From a bacterium (GTDB lineage Bacteria > Bacillota > Clostridia > Oscillospirales > Acutalibacteraceae), in NCBI GenBank assembly GCA_020627425.1, contig JAHKXX010000210.1:1-5536 (forward strand): a stretch of 5,536 nucleotides of DNA, written 5' to 3'. The position numbers were made by a program, and so were the translations under genes. A model generated the notes under the pieces. That model was given only the letters and a program-made list of their open reading frames with translations. It was not told the DNA's origin and made no database searches. Numbering within the stretch: the first letter of the stretch is position 1; every line of letters begins with the position of its first letter. This document shows, one piece after another, positions 1 through 5,536 of this stretch.

Positions 1-1199
1 ACTTCTTCATCTCTTGAAGCCCTCAAACCGATGGTCTTCTTGATGACAAAGAAGATGAGCGTCATAAGAACTGCCGTATATGAACCGATGCACAGGATTC
101 CGAGAGCCTGCTTGCCGAGCTGCGTGAATCCGCCGCCATAGAGAAGTCCAAGAGTGTTTTCATCCTTTGAGAAGATACCTACCGCAATTGTTCCCCATAT
201 ACCGTTGCACATGTGAACTGCGATAGCTCCAACCGGATCGTCTACTTTCAATTTGCTGTCTACGACTTCTACTGCAATTACTACAAGGATACCTGCAACG
301 ATACCTATGATAAGAGAGCCTAAAATATCTACTGTATGACAGCCGGCTGTGATAGCGACCAATCCAGCTAACGAGCCGTTAAGTGACATTGAAACATCCG
401 GCTTGCCGTTCTTTATCCAGGTGTATATCATCGTAGCACAGGTTGCTGCGGCAGGCGCTACCGTAGTAGTGGCAAATATCTGTGCAAGCTGTGTAACGTT
501 TGTTGCAGCTGCTCCGTTGAAGCCGTACCAGCCAAACCACAGGATAAATACACCGAGAGCACCAAGCGTCAAACTGTGTCCGGGAATAGCTCTGGGCTTT
601 CCCTCCTTAGAATACTTGCCGATACGGGGCCCCACCATTGCCGCACCGATCAGAGCGGAGATACCGCCTACTGTATGTATACACGCCGAACCGGCAAAAT
701 CCACGAAGCCAAGCTGTGCAAGCCAACCCTGACTGTTCCACACCCAGCCGGCCTCTATAGGATATACTACAAGACTGATAAGTCCGCTGTAAATACAATA
801 TGAGATAAACTTTGTTCTTTCTGCCATTGCGCCCGAAACGATAGTCGCAGCAGTTGCGCAGAAAATGAGATTGAATACGAATGACGACCAGGGAAAATGA
901 TTGAAATCTGTGAATATGTTCAGATTCGGAACACCGATAAGTCCGAAGAGATAGTCCTCTGACATCATAAGTCCGAATCCCAGAAAGATGAACATGACGG
1001 TTCCGATGCAGAAGTCCATCAGGTTCTTCATAATGATGTTGCCGGCATTCTTAGCTCTTGTGAAGCCTGTTTCAACCATAGCAAATCCACACTGCATAAA
1101 GAATACAAGCGCAGCACCAATCAGAAACCAGATGCTGATCGTATAATCATTGGCTTGCTTTACTGCCTGTTCCATTGCCGTATTTACAACAGGATCCAT
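1..1199 (-). CDS. amt: Ammonium transporter (Amt/MEP/Rh family), C-terminal end cut by the window
   Basis: Inner-membrane ammonium channel that supplies the cell with nitrogen when ammonium is scarce. Reading the minus strand from the ATG at 1199 gives 399 full codons with no stop, so only the cytoplasmic C-terminal tail is missing. The family signature is present at residues 167-192 (D167-F-A-G ... G-P-R192). The paired pore histidines correspond to H175 (in IHTVGG) and H329 (in AVHMCNG), and the substrate-site tryptophan and aromatic gate fall in W224-Y-G-F227-N. Residues 114-127 (CATAATIVSGAMAE) are the usual third-helix motif. About eleven hydrophobic helices can be placed between residues 22 and 388. 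The sequence breaks off at GLRASRDEE (391-399), the start of the conserved tail through which PII (GlnK) proteins gate the channel. The start is supported by an AGGTGG ribosome site 8 nt upstream. It lies 104 nt downstream of glnN in the same direction, so cotranscription is plausible. A fused or adjacent PII domain would be out of view. Confidence 0.96.
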   Translation of the reverse strand, partial: MDPVVNTAMEQAVKQANDYTISIWFLIGAALVFFMQCGFAMVETGFTRAKNAGNIIMKNLMDFCIGTVMFIFLGFGLMMSEDYLFGLIGVPNLNIFTDFNHFPWSSFVFNLIFCATAATIVSGAMAERTKFISYCIYSGLISLVVYPIEAGWVWNSQGWLAQLGFVDFAGSACIHTVGGISALIGAAMVGPRIGKYSKEGKPRAIPGHSLTLGALGVFILWFGWYGFNGAAATNVTQLAQIFATTTVAPAAATCATMIYTWIKNGKPDVSMSLNGSLAGLVAITAGCHTVDILGSLIIGIVAGILVVIAVEVVDSKLKVDDPVGAIAVHMCNGIWGTIAVGIFSKDENTLGLLYGGGFTQLGKQALGILCIGSYTAVLMTLIFFVIKKTIGLRASRDEE

Positions 1200-1207
1200 A
1201 GTTCATT

Positions 1208-1213
1208 CCACCT
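1208..1213 (-). promoter_or_regulatory. Ribosome binding site of amt
   Basis: AGGTGG on the minus strand, 8 nt before the ATG at 1199. It fixes the start. An out-of-frame ATG at 1206-1204 lies almost on top of this site and would encode only about 19 codons, so it is not the start. Confidence 0.8.
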
Positions 1214-1218
1214 TTCCC

Positions 1219-1265
1219 GTCTGTCCCCCGCTCCGACACTATTTGATGGAGACCCGAGAACAGAC
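1219..1265 (-). promoter_or_regulatory. Stable hairpin in the glnN-amt intergenic RNA
   Basis: The minus-strand RNA has perfect 6-nt arms GUCUGU and ACAGAC. The stem continues inward through UCUC paired with GGGG (two G-U pairs), and an inner CUCC/GGAG helix closes a 13-nt loop. No U-run follows the 3' arm; the next bases are GGGAAAGGUGG, which contain the amt ribosome site. It is therefore not an intrinsic terminator. Possible roles are an RNA processing or stabilising element that sets glnN and amt levels separately, or a leader structure controlling amt translation. The pairing is seen in the sequence; the role is inferred. It does not match a glutamine riboswitch that I recognise. Confidence 0.55.
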
Positions 1266-1303
1266 CTTTCTTTTCTTTCCTTTTTATCCCTTATAAGCGT
1301 TTA

Positions 1304-3397
1304 TTATACACCGAACAGTATCTCTGCATAAGACGGATAGGGCCAATATGCGGCTGATGTTTTGGTTTCCATGGCATCGCCGAGCTTTCTCAGCTCGTCC
1401 ATAAGGCTGAATACAGTATTGCGGTAATAGCCCGACTCTGCAAGAGCGTCATTTTTATATTCTGCTGCACCTGCTACAGCTGCCTTCAGCTCTGCTGTCT
1501 TTTTTACAAAGGCTTCAAGCTTTTCTGACAGCTCTTCGACGAGAGATGTTTCTGCATATACTGAATAGGACTCGCTAAGCTGCTTCTTTGCGATAGCCGC
1601 AGACGACAGGCTGCTTACAAATGATATGACTGCCGGCGTGATGTTCTTTTCAGCCATGTCGATCATGGTCAGCGCCTCGATCCTCAGCTGCTTGCTGTAT
1701 GTCTCAAGCTCTATCTCATATCTTGCGCGGATCTCCGCCTCTGTAAGTATACCGTTTCTTACAAACAGATCGACATTTTTCTTGTCAACATAATGAGCCA
1801 TTGCCTCCGGAAGCGAGCGATAATTGCAAAGACCTCTTCTCTCTGCTTCCTTGACCCATTCATCAGAATAGTTGTCGCCGTTGAATATAATATTCTTATG
1901 CTCTGTAAGAGTACGCTTGATAACAGCCTTTTCTGCTGCTTCAAGATCATCGGCGTTTTTAAGCTCCTCATAGAACTGTGCAAGCTCATCTGCTACCATC
2001 GTGTTGAGCATATAGTTCGGACACGCGATATTGAGTGATGAACCAAGTGCTCTGAATTCAAACTTGTTTCCCGTAAACGCAAAGGGTGACGTACGGTTTC
2101 TGTCAGAGGTATCCTTTTTGAAATCAGGAAGAACGTCAACGCCTGTCAGCATATTGACCTTTCCGTTTGAACGGTAATCGGTACCGTTGATAACAGAATC
2201 GACAAGCGCGCCGAGATCGTCGCCAAGATACATAGAAATGATCGCAGGAGGTGCTTCGTTTGCGCCGAGTCTGTGATCGTTTCCGGCGGATGCGACTGTC
2301 AGTCTGAGAAGATCCTGATACTCATGCACAGCCTTTACGATAGCGGCAAGGAAAAGCTGGAACTGCAGATTGCTCTCGGGATTTTTGCCGGGGTCAAGAA
2401 GATTCTCGCCGGTGTTTGTCGAAATAGACCAGTTGTTGTGCTTTCCGGAGCCGTTTACACCTGCAAAGGGCTTTTCGTGGAGGATACATACAAGACCGTG
2501 CTTTTCAGCAGTCTTTTTCATTACCTCCATTGTAAGCTCGTTGTGGTCGGTAGCGATATTGGATGTTGCGAATACAGGCGCAAGCTCATGCTGTGAGGGT
2601 GCGACCTCATTGTGCTTTGTCTTTGCCATAACGCCCAGCTTCCACAGCTCCTCGTCAAGCTCATTCATAAAGGCAGCGACTCTTGTTTTGATCGAGCCGA
2701 AATAATGATCCTCAAGCTCCTGTCCCTTTGGAGCCGGAGCACCGAAAAGTGTTCTGCCTGTAAAGATAAGGTCGGGCCGCTTGTCATACATTTTCTTGTC
2801 TATCAGGAAGTATTCCTGCTCCGGACCTACTGTGGTGGTAACTCTTGTTACATCGGTCTTGCCCAAAAGGTGAAGAAGCTCTGTTGCAACACTGCTCAGA
2901 CGCTCCATAGAGCGGAGAAGCGGCGTCTTTTTATCAAGGATGTCTCCGGTGTATGAACAGAAGGCTGTCGGGATATATAATGTTTTGTCACGGATAAACG
3001 CCGGAGAAGTCGGATCCCATGTTGTATATCCTCTTGCCTCGAAGGTAGCGCGGATACCGCCGGAGGGAAAGCTGGATGCGTCAGGCTCGCCCTTTATAAG
3101 CTCTTTTCCTGAGAACTCCATGATGATCTTTCCGTCCTCAGCCTTATAGATGAAGCTGTCATGCTTTTCGGCGGTAATGCCCGTCATCGGCTGGAACCAG
3201 TGCGTATAATGTGTGCAGCCCATTTCTACAGCCCATTCCTTCATGGCATTGGCTACGGCATTAGCTACACTGATATCCAGAGGCTCTCCGTTTTTGATAG
3301 TCTTTTTCAATGCTCTGTAAGTAACGACAGGAAGTCTCTCCTGCATTTTTTTGTCATTGAAAACCATACTTCCGAACATTTCGGGTACATTTGACAT
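1304..3397 (-). CDS. glnN: Type III glutamine synthetase (GSIII)
   Basis: ATP-dependent cytoplasmic enzyme that joins ammonia to glutamate to make glutamine. The complete 697-residue protein is close to the roughly 700-730 residues usual for GSIII, far longer than GSI (about 450). GSIII marks include TAEKHD (75-80) and GNDHRLGANEAPPAIIS (372-388). Active-site segments shared with other glutamine synthetases are visible: GPEQEYFLI (191-199), with likely metal ligands E193 and E195; NEVAPSQHELAP (263-274), with E264 and E271; NGSGKH (315-320), ending in the ATP/metal-site histidine H320; and FEFR (446-449), with E447 and R449. The C-terminal part (about 550-697) is helical and charged, as in the family. 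I see no Tyr adenylylation loop of the GSI-beta kind. The ATG at 3397 follows AGGAGAGGA at a good distance. The gene ends in two consecutive TAA stops (1306-1304, 1303-1301). It is preceded by its own promoter and a leader hairpin, and amt follows. Confidence 0.98.
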   Translation of the reverse strand: MSNVPEMFGSMVFNDKKMQERLPVVTYRALKKTIKNGEPLDISVANAVANAMKEWAVEMGCTHYTHWFQPMTGITAEKHDSFIYKAEDGKIIMEFSGKELIKGEPDASSFPSGGIRATFEARGYTTWDPTSPAFIRDKTLYIPTAFCSYTGDILDKKTPLLRSMERLSSVATELLHLLGKTDVTRVTTTVGPEQEYFLIDKKMYDKRPDLIFTGRTLFGAPAPKGQELEDHYFGSIKTRVAAFMNELDEELWKLGVMAKTKHNEVAPSQHELAPVFATSNIATDHNELTMEVMKKTAEKHGLVCILHEKPFAGVNGSGKHNNWSISTNTGENLLDPGKNPESNLQFQLFLAAIVKAVHEYQDLLRLTVASAGNDHRLGANEAPPAIISMYLGDDLGALVDSVINGTDYRSNGKVNMLTGVDVLPDFKKDTSDRNRTSPFAFTGNKFEFRALGSSLNIACPNYMLNTMVADELAQFYEELKNADDLEAAEKAVIKRTLTEHKNIIFNGDNYSDEWVKEAERRGLCNYRSLPEAMAHYVDKKNVDLFVRNGILTEAEIRARYEIELETYSKQLRIEALTMIDMAEKNITPAVISFVSSLSSAAIAKKQLSESYSVYAETSLVEELSEKLEAFVKKTAELKAAVAGAAEYKNDALAESGYYRNTVFSLMDELRKLGDAMETKTSAAYWPYPSYAEILFGV

Positions 3398-3402
3398 AAT
3401 GA

Positions 3403-3411
3403 TCCTCTCCT
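3403..3411 (-). promoter_or_regulatory. Ribosome binding site of glnN
   Basis: AGGAGAGGA on the minus strand, with the AGGAG core 9 nt before the ATG at 3397. It is strong and supports the chosen start. Confidence 0.85.
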
Positions 3412-3433
3412 GTTAATGTTTTTCTTTTTTCTC

Positions 3434-3477
3434 AAAACGTAAAAGGCGCTGTAAGCTCCTTTGCTCACAACGCCTTT
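3434..3477 (-). terminator. Terminator-like hairpin in the glnN leader, candidate attenuator
   Basis: On the minus-strand RNA, 15 consecutive pairs form between 3477-3463 and 3456-3442, 13 Watson-Crick and two G-U. The base of the stem is AAAGGCG paired with CGCCUUU, and the loop is the hexanucleotide AAAGGA. The 3' side runs into UUUUACGUUUU, an interrupted U-tract. It sits about 10 nt after the predicted transcription start and about 45 nt before the glnN ATG, so termination here would reduce glnN expression. The loop has A at position 1 and G at position 4, as in RNA targets of ANTAR antiterminators. The usual first hairpin of that two-hairpin motif is not seen. The structure is clear; its regulatory use is inferred. 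Confidence 0.7.
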
Positions 3478-3494
3478 GTTGTTCCGATGGTTGC

Positions 3495-3523
3495 AGTATA
3501 CATCATCGTATCTCGTTTGTCAA
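3495..3523 (-). promoter_or_regulatory. glnN promoter (sigma-70/sigma-A type)
   Basis: Minus strand: TTGACA at 3523-3518, a 17-nt spacer, then TATACT at 3500-3495. The -35 box is perfect and the -10 box is 5 of 6. Transcription should start near 3488, giving a leader of about 90 nt that contains the terminator-like hairpin. Confidence 0.88.
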
Positions 3524-3529
3524 TAGGTT

Positions 3530-3560
3530 TTGCAATATTTTTTTTAAATCTTGCAATATT
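3530..3560 (-). promoter_or_regulatory. Paired AATATTGCAA boxes upstream of the glnN promoter
   Basis: Two identical 10-mers, AATATTGCAA on the minus strand (3560-3551 and 3539-3530), repeat with a 21-bp period, two helical turns. The proximal copy ends 6 nt before the -35 box. An 8-A tract (8 T on the plus strand, 3538-3545) overlaps the proximal box and fills part of the gap; it may bend DNA or act as an UP element. The position suits an activator touching RNA polymerase. The regulator is not identifiable from the window. Confidence 0.6.
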
Positions 3561-3597
3561 CCACAATCAGCCCGCCTATTTCGCCACTTTATTGCCT

Positions 3598-3628
3598 GAT
3601 TTTGCATAATGTTTTCAGAATTATGCAA
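3598..3628 (+). promoter_or_regulatory. Paired TGCA boxes and inverted repeat upstream of the gltB promoter
   Basis: In the gltB direction, GATTTTGCAT (3598-3607) and AATTATGCAA (3619-3628) repeat with a 21-bp period, and the proximal copy ends 7 nt before the -35 box. The same stretch contains a perfect 9-bp inverted repeat, TTGCATAAT (3602-3610) and ATTATGCAA (3620-3628), around a 9-nt centre. The AATWWTGCAA pattern and 21-bp period mirror the glnN side. The centre includes TTTTCAGAA, the core of a CodY-type site, but the flanks match poorly (about 10 of 15). Confidence 0.6.
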
Positions 3629-3635
3629 TTTGTTA

Positions 3636-3664
3636 TTGACAAACCTGCATCACAGCATTATAAT
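3636..3664 (+). promoter_or_regulatory. gltB promoter (sigma-70/sigma-A type, full consensus)
   Basis: TTGACA at 3636-3641, a 17-nt spacer, and TATAAT at 3659-3664; both boxes are perfect. Transcription should start near 3671, leaving a leader of only about 30 nt with no room for an attenuator, unlike glnN. Confidence 0.92.
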
Positions 3665-3685
3665 ATGGCTTGTAATCCCAAATAT

Positions 3686-3694
3686 GAGAGGAAG
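3686..3694 (+). promoter_or_regulatory. Ribosome binding site of gltB
   Basis: GAGAGGAAG ends 6 nt before the ATG at 3701. It fixes the start, which also places the catalytic cysteine after a short 17-residue propeptide, as expected. Confidence 0.8.
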
Positions 3695-3700
3695 TTATTT

Positions 3701-5536
3701 ATGTCCACCCAGAACAATAAGCTGTATGATCCGTCTTTTGAGCATGATAACTGCGGTATAGGCGCGGTTGTCAATATAAAAGGAATAAAATCTCATAAGA
3801 CTGTATCAGACGCGCTAACGATCGTTGAGACTCTCGAGCACCGCGCCGGCAAGGACGCCGAGGGAAAGACCGGTGACGGAGTCGGCATACTGTTGCAGAT
3901 ATCACATAAATTCTTCAAAAAGGAAGCTCAGAGGCTGAACATACCTATAGGAAACGAGAGAGACTATGCTGTAGGAATGTTCTTCTTCCCTCAGAACGAG
4001 CTAAGAAGAAATCAGGCAAAAAAGATGTTTGAGATAATCGCCGAAAAAGAGGGACTCGACGTTCTGGCATGGAGAGAGGTCCCCTCTCAGCCGGAGATTC
4101 TGGGAAGTAAGGCAAGGGAATGTATGCCGAATATCCAGCAGTGCTTCATCAGCCGTCCCGAAGGAGTCAAGAGAGGTCTTGACTTCGACAGAAAGCTCTA
4201 TGTTGCAAGACGATTCTTTGAGCAGAGCAACGAGGATACTTATGTTGTATCGCTTTCGAGCCGTACTATAGTATATAAGGGAATGTTCCTTGTGGGCGAT
4301 CTGAGACGCTTCTTTGTCGATCTTCAGGATGAGGATTATGAATCTGCGATCGCGGTCGTTCATTCACGTTTTTCCACAAACACCTTCCCAAGCTGGCAGA
4401 AGGCGCACCCCAACAGAATGATCGTCCACAATGGCGAGATAAATACCATCAGAGGCAATGCCGACAAAATGCTTGCCCGTGAAGAGACAATGACCTCAGA
4501 ATATCTCATGGGCGAGATGGATAAGGTAATCCCCGTTGTCAATCCCGAAGGCAGCGACTCCGCAAGGCTGGACAATACCCTTGAATTTCTTGTTATGAGC
4601 GGTATGGATCTTCCGCTGGCAGTCATGATAACCATTCCTGAGCCCTGGGACAATAACCACGCTATGAGCCAGAAAAAACGTGACTTCTATCAATACTATG
4701 CAACTATGATGGAACCCTGGGACGGTCCTGCATCTATCGTATTCTCTGACGGTGATATCATGGGTGCAGTACTTGATAGAAACGGTTTAAGACCGTCACG
4801 CTACTATATAACCGACGACGACAACCTTATATTGTCCTCAGAGGTCGGCGCACTGCCCGTTCCGACCGAAAAGATAGTATGTAAGGAAAGACTTCACCCC
4901 GGAAAAATGCTTCTTGTAGATACCGTACAGGGCAGGCTTATAGACGATGATGAGATCAAGGAATACTATGCTTCCCGTCAGCCCTACGGTGAATGGCTTG
5001 ACGCAAATCTCATTAGACTGAAATACCTCAAAGTCCCCAATGCAAAGGTCGAGGAACACCCGAGAGCCGAAAAGAGAAAACTTCAAAAAGCTTTCGGCTA
5101 TACCTACGAGGACGTAATGAACACGATTCTTCCCATGGCAAAGGACGGCAAAGAGCCTATTGCTGCAATGGGCAGCGACAAGCCCCTTGCAGTGCTTTCA
5201 AAGCAGCCCGTGCCGCTGTTTGACTACTTCAAGCAGAACTTTGCTCAGGTCACTAATCCTCCGATAGACGCCATCCGTGAGGAGATAGTTACCTCAACCA
5301 CCATCTATATCGGCGAAGACGGCAATATCCTTGAAGAAAAGCCCGACAACTGTAAAGTAATAAAGGTAGTCAACCCGATACTCACCTCAACAGGTATGCT
5401 CAAACTCAAAAAAATGAATACTTCGGGCTTTAAGACAGCAGTAATACCTATTCTCTACTATAAGAACACGAGGCTTTCCAAGGCTATAAAGCGGCTGTTC
5501 ATTGAAGCTGATAAGGCGTACAACAACGGAGCTAAT
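3701..5536 (+). CDS. gltB: Glutamate synthase large subunit (GOGAT alpha), N-terminal 612 residues, cut by the window
   Basis: Moves the amide of glutamine onto 2-oxoglutarate to form two glutamates, the step that follows GlnN. The frame from ATG 3701 stays open for 612 codons to the window edge, about 40 percent of the usual 1500 residues. The type 2 glutamine amidotransferase domain covers about residues 18-425. C18 in HDNCGIG would become the N-terminal nucleophile after removal of 17 residues. R223 (HSRFSTN), N244-G245 (HNGEINT) and D286 line up, with a constant offset of 4 after processing, with the glutaminase-site residues R210, N231, G232 and D273 that I recall for the Azospirillum enzyme. 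EPWDGPA (338-344), DRNGLRPSRY (359-368) and SSEVGALP (379-386) are further family motifs. From about 455 the central domain begins (AFGYTYEDV, AAMGSD, NPPIDAIREE). The FMN/2-oxoglutarate domain, iron-sulfur cysteines and beta-helix domain would lie beyond the window. Electrons would come from a GltD subunit, probably encoded downstream. No frameshift is seen. Confidence 0.97.
   Translation, partial: MSTQNNKLYDPSFEHDNCGIGAVVNIKGIKSHKTVSDALTIVETLEHRAGKDAEGKTGDGVGILLQISHKFFKKEAQRLNIPIGNERDYAVGMFFFPQNELRRNQAKKMFEIIAEKEGLDVLAWREVPSQPEILGSKARECMPNIQQCFISRPEGVKRGLDFDRKLYVARRFFEQSNEDTYVVSLSSRTIVYKGMFLVGDLRRFFVDLQDEDYESAIAVVHSRFSTNTFPSWQKAHPNRMIVHNGEINTIRGNADKMLAREETMTSEYLMGEMDKVIPVVNPEGSDSARLDNTLEFLVMSGMDLPLAVMITIPEPWDNNHAMSQKKRDFYQYYATMMEPWDGPASIVFSDGDIMGAVLDRNGLRPSRYYITDDDNLILSSEVGALPVPTEKIVCKERLHPGKMLLVDTVQGRLIDDDEIKEYYASRQPYGEWLDANLIRLKYLKVPNAKVEEHPRAEKRKLQKAFGYTYEDVMNTILPMAKDGKEPIAAMGSDKPLAVLSKQPVPLFDYFKQNFAQVTNPPIDAIREEIVTSTTIYIGEDGNILEEKPDNCKVIKVVNPILTSTGMLKLKKMNTSGFKTAVIPILYYKNTRLSKAIKRLFIEADKAYNNGAN

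Larger units (their letters stand above)
3398..3700. other. 303-bp divergent glnN/gltB control region
   Basis: This gap between the two start codons contains no convincing coding sequence. From the glnN side it holds the glnN ribosome site, the leader hairpin, the glnN promoter, a pair of TTGCA-type boxes, about 40 bp without a recognised element (3561-3597), a second pair of boxes with an inverted repeat, the gltB promoter, and the gltB ribosome site. The two predicted starts are about 183 bp apart and the promoters point away from each other without overlapping. Confidence 0.85.

Noticed and set aside
349..803. Open frames on the plus and minus strands inside the amt region
   Set aside because: They are out of frame with the clear Amt protein, have no ribosome site or family motif, and are shadows of the membrane-protein gene.
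1203..1206. Upstream out-of-frame ATG before amt as a small regulatory ORF
   Set aside because: It would be about 19 codons and lies only 1-2 nt from the Shine-Dalgarno core, too close for initiation.
1303..1331. Possible separate amt promoter: TATAAT on the minus strand at 1308-1303, with TTATGCAG around the -35 position
   Set aside because: The -10 box matches, but it arises from the end of the glnN coding sequence and its tandem stops. The -35 position is poor, so it is too weak to call.
1759..3394. Several 60-115 residue frames overlapping glnN on both strands
   Set aside because: All are shadows of the intact, motif-rich GSIII gene; their compositions look like back-translated noise.
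3565..3601. Inverted repeat AATCAG ... CTGATT in the middle of the divergent region
   Set aside because: Six-bp arms with a 25-nt gap in AT-rich DNA are expected by chance, and no promoter relation is evident.
3398..3700. Glutamine riboswitch in the control region
   Set aside because: No glnA-RNA or downstream-peptide type core was recognised, and the glnN leader is fully accounted for by one simple hairpin.
4001..5086. Minus-strand frames of 65-120 residues opposite gltB
   Set aside because: The plus strand has a continuous GltB frame with catalytic residues in place. The minus frames have no recognisable product or convincing start signal.

Overview
The window is a compact ammonium-assimilation locus on an anaerobic Firmicutes-type chromosome. 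The best guess is a Ruminococcus-like or related clostridial gut bacterium. Three things suggest this: a type III glutamine synthetase, a GltB with the clostridial-style EHRAGKDAEGKTGDG segment, and moderate GC with sigma-A type promoters and strong purine-rich ribosome binding sites. The genus is an inference from gene content, not a match to a reference.

Layout. Positions 1-1199 (minus strand) hold an ammonium channel gene, amt, whose last codons run off the left edge. Positions 1200-1303 are a 104-nt gap between amt and the gene upstream of it, with a strong hairpin and no U-tract. Positions 1304-3397 (minus strand) hold a complete 697-residue type III glutamine synthetase, glnN. Positions 3398-3700 are a 303-bp divergent control region. 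Positions 3701-5536 (plus strand) hold the first 612 codons of the glutamate synthase large subunit, gltB, open at the right edge.

The products form one pathway. Amt brings in ammonium, GlnN uses ATP to fix it onto glutamate as glutamine, and GltB (with a GltD partner that would lie outside the window) transfers the amide to 2-oxoglutarate to give two glutamates. glnN and amt lie in the same direction and may share a transcript. gltB is transcribed away from them.

The most informative part is the divergent control region. Both promoters have a perfect TTGACA -35 box and a 17-nt spacer, with -10 boxes TATACT (glnN) and TATAAT (gltB). Directly upstream of each -35 box, in the orientation of its own gene, lies a pair of AATWWTGCAA-like boxes with a 21-bp period. 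The matched arrangement suggests one nitrogen regulator acting on both genes. The glnN leader also carries a 15-bp hairpin with loop AAAGGA and a U-rich 3' side, a candidate attenuator. I see no mobile elements, RNA genes, CRISPR or frameshifts. The genes are ordinary for this kind of organism; the regulatory architecture is what deserves follow-up.
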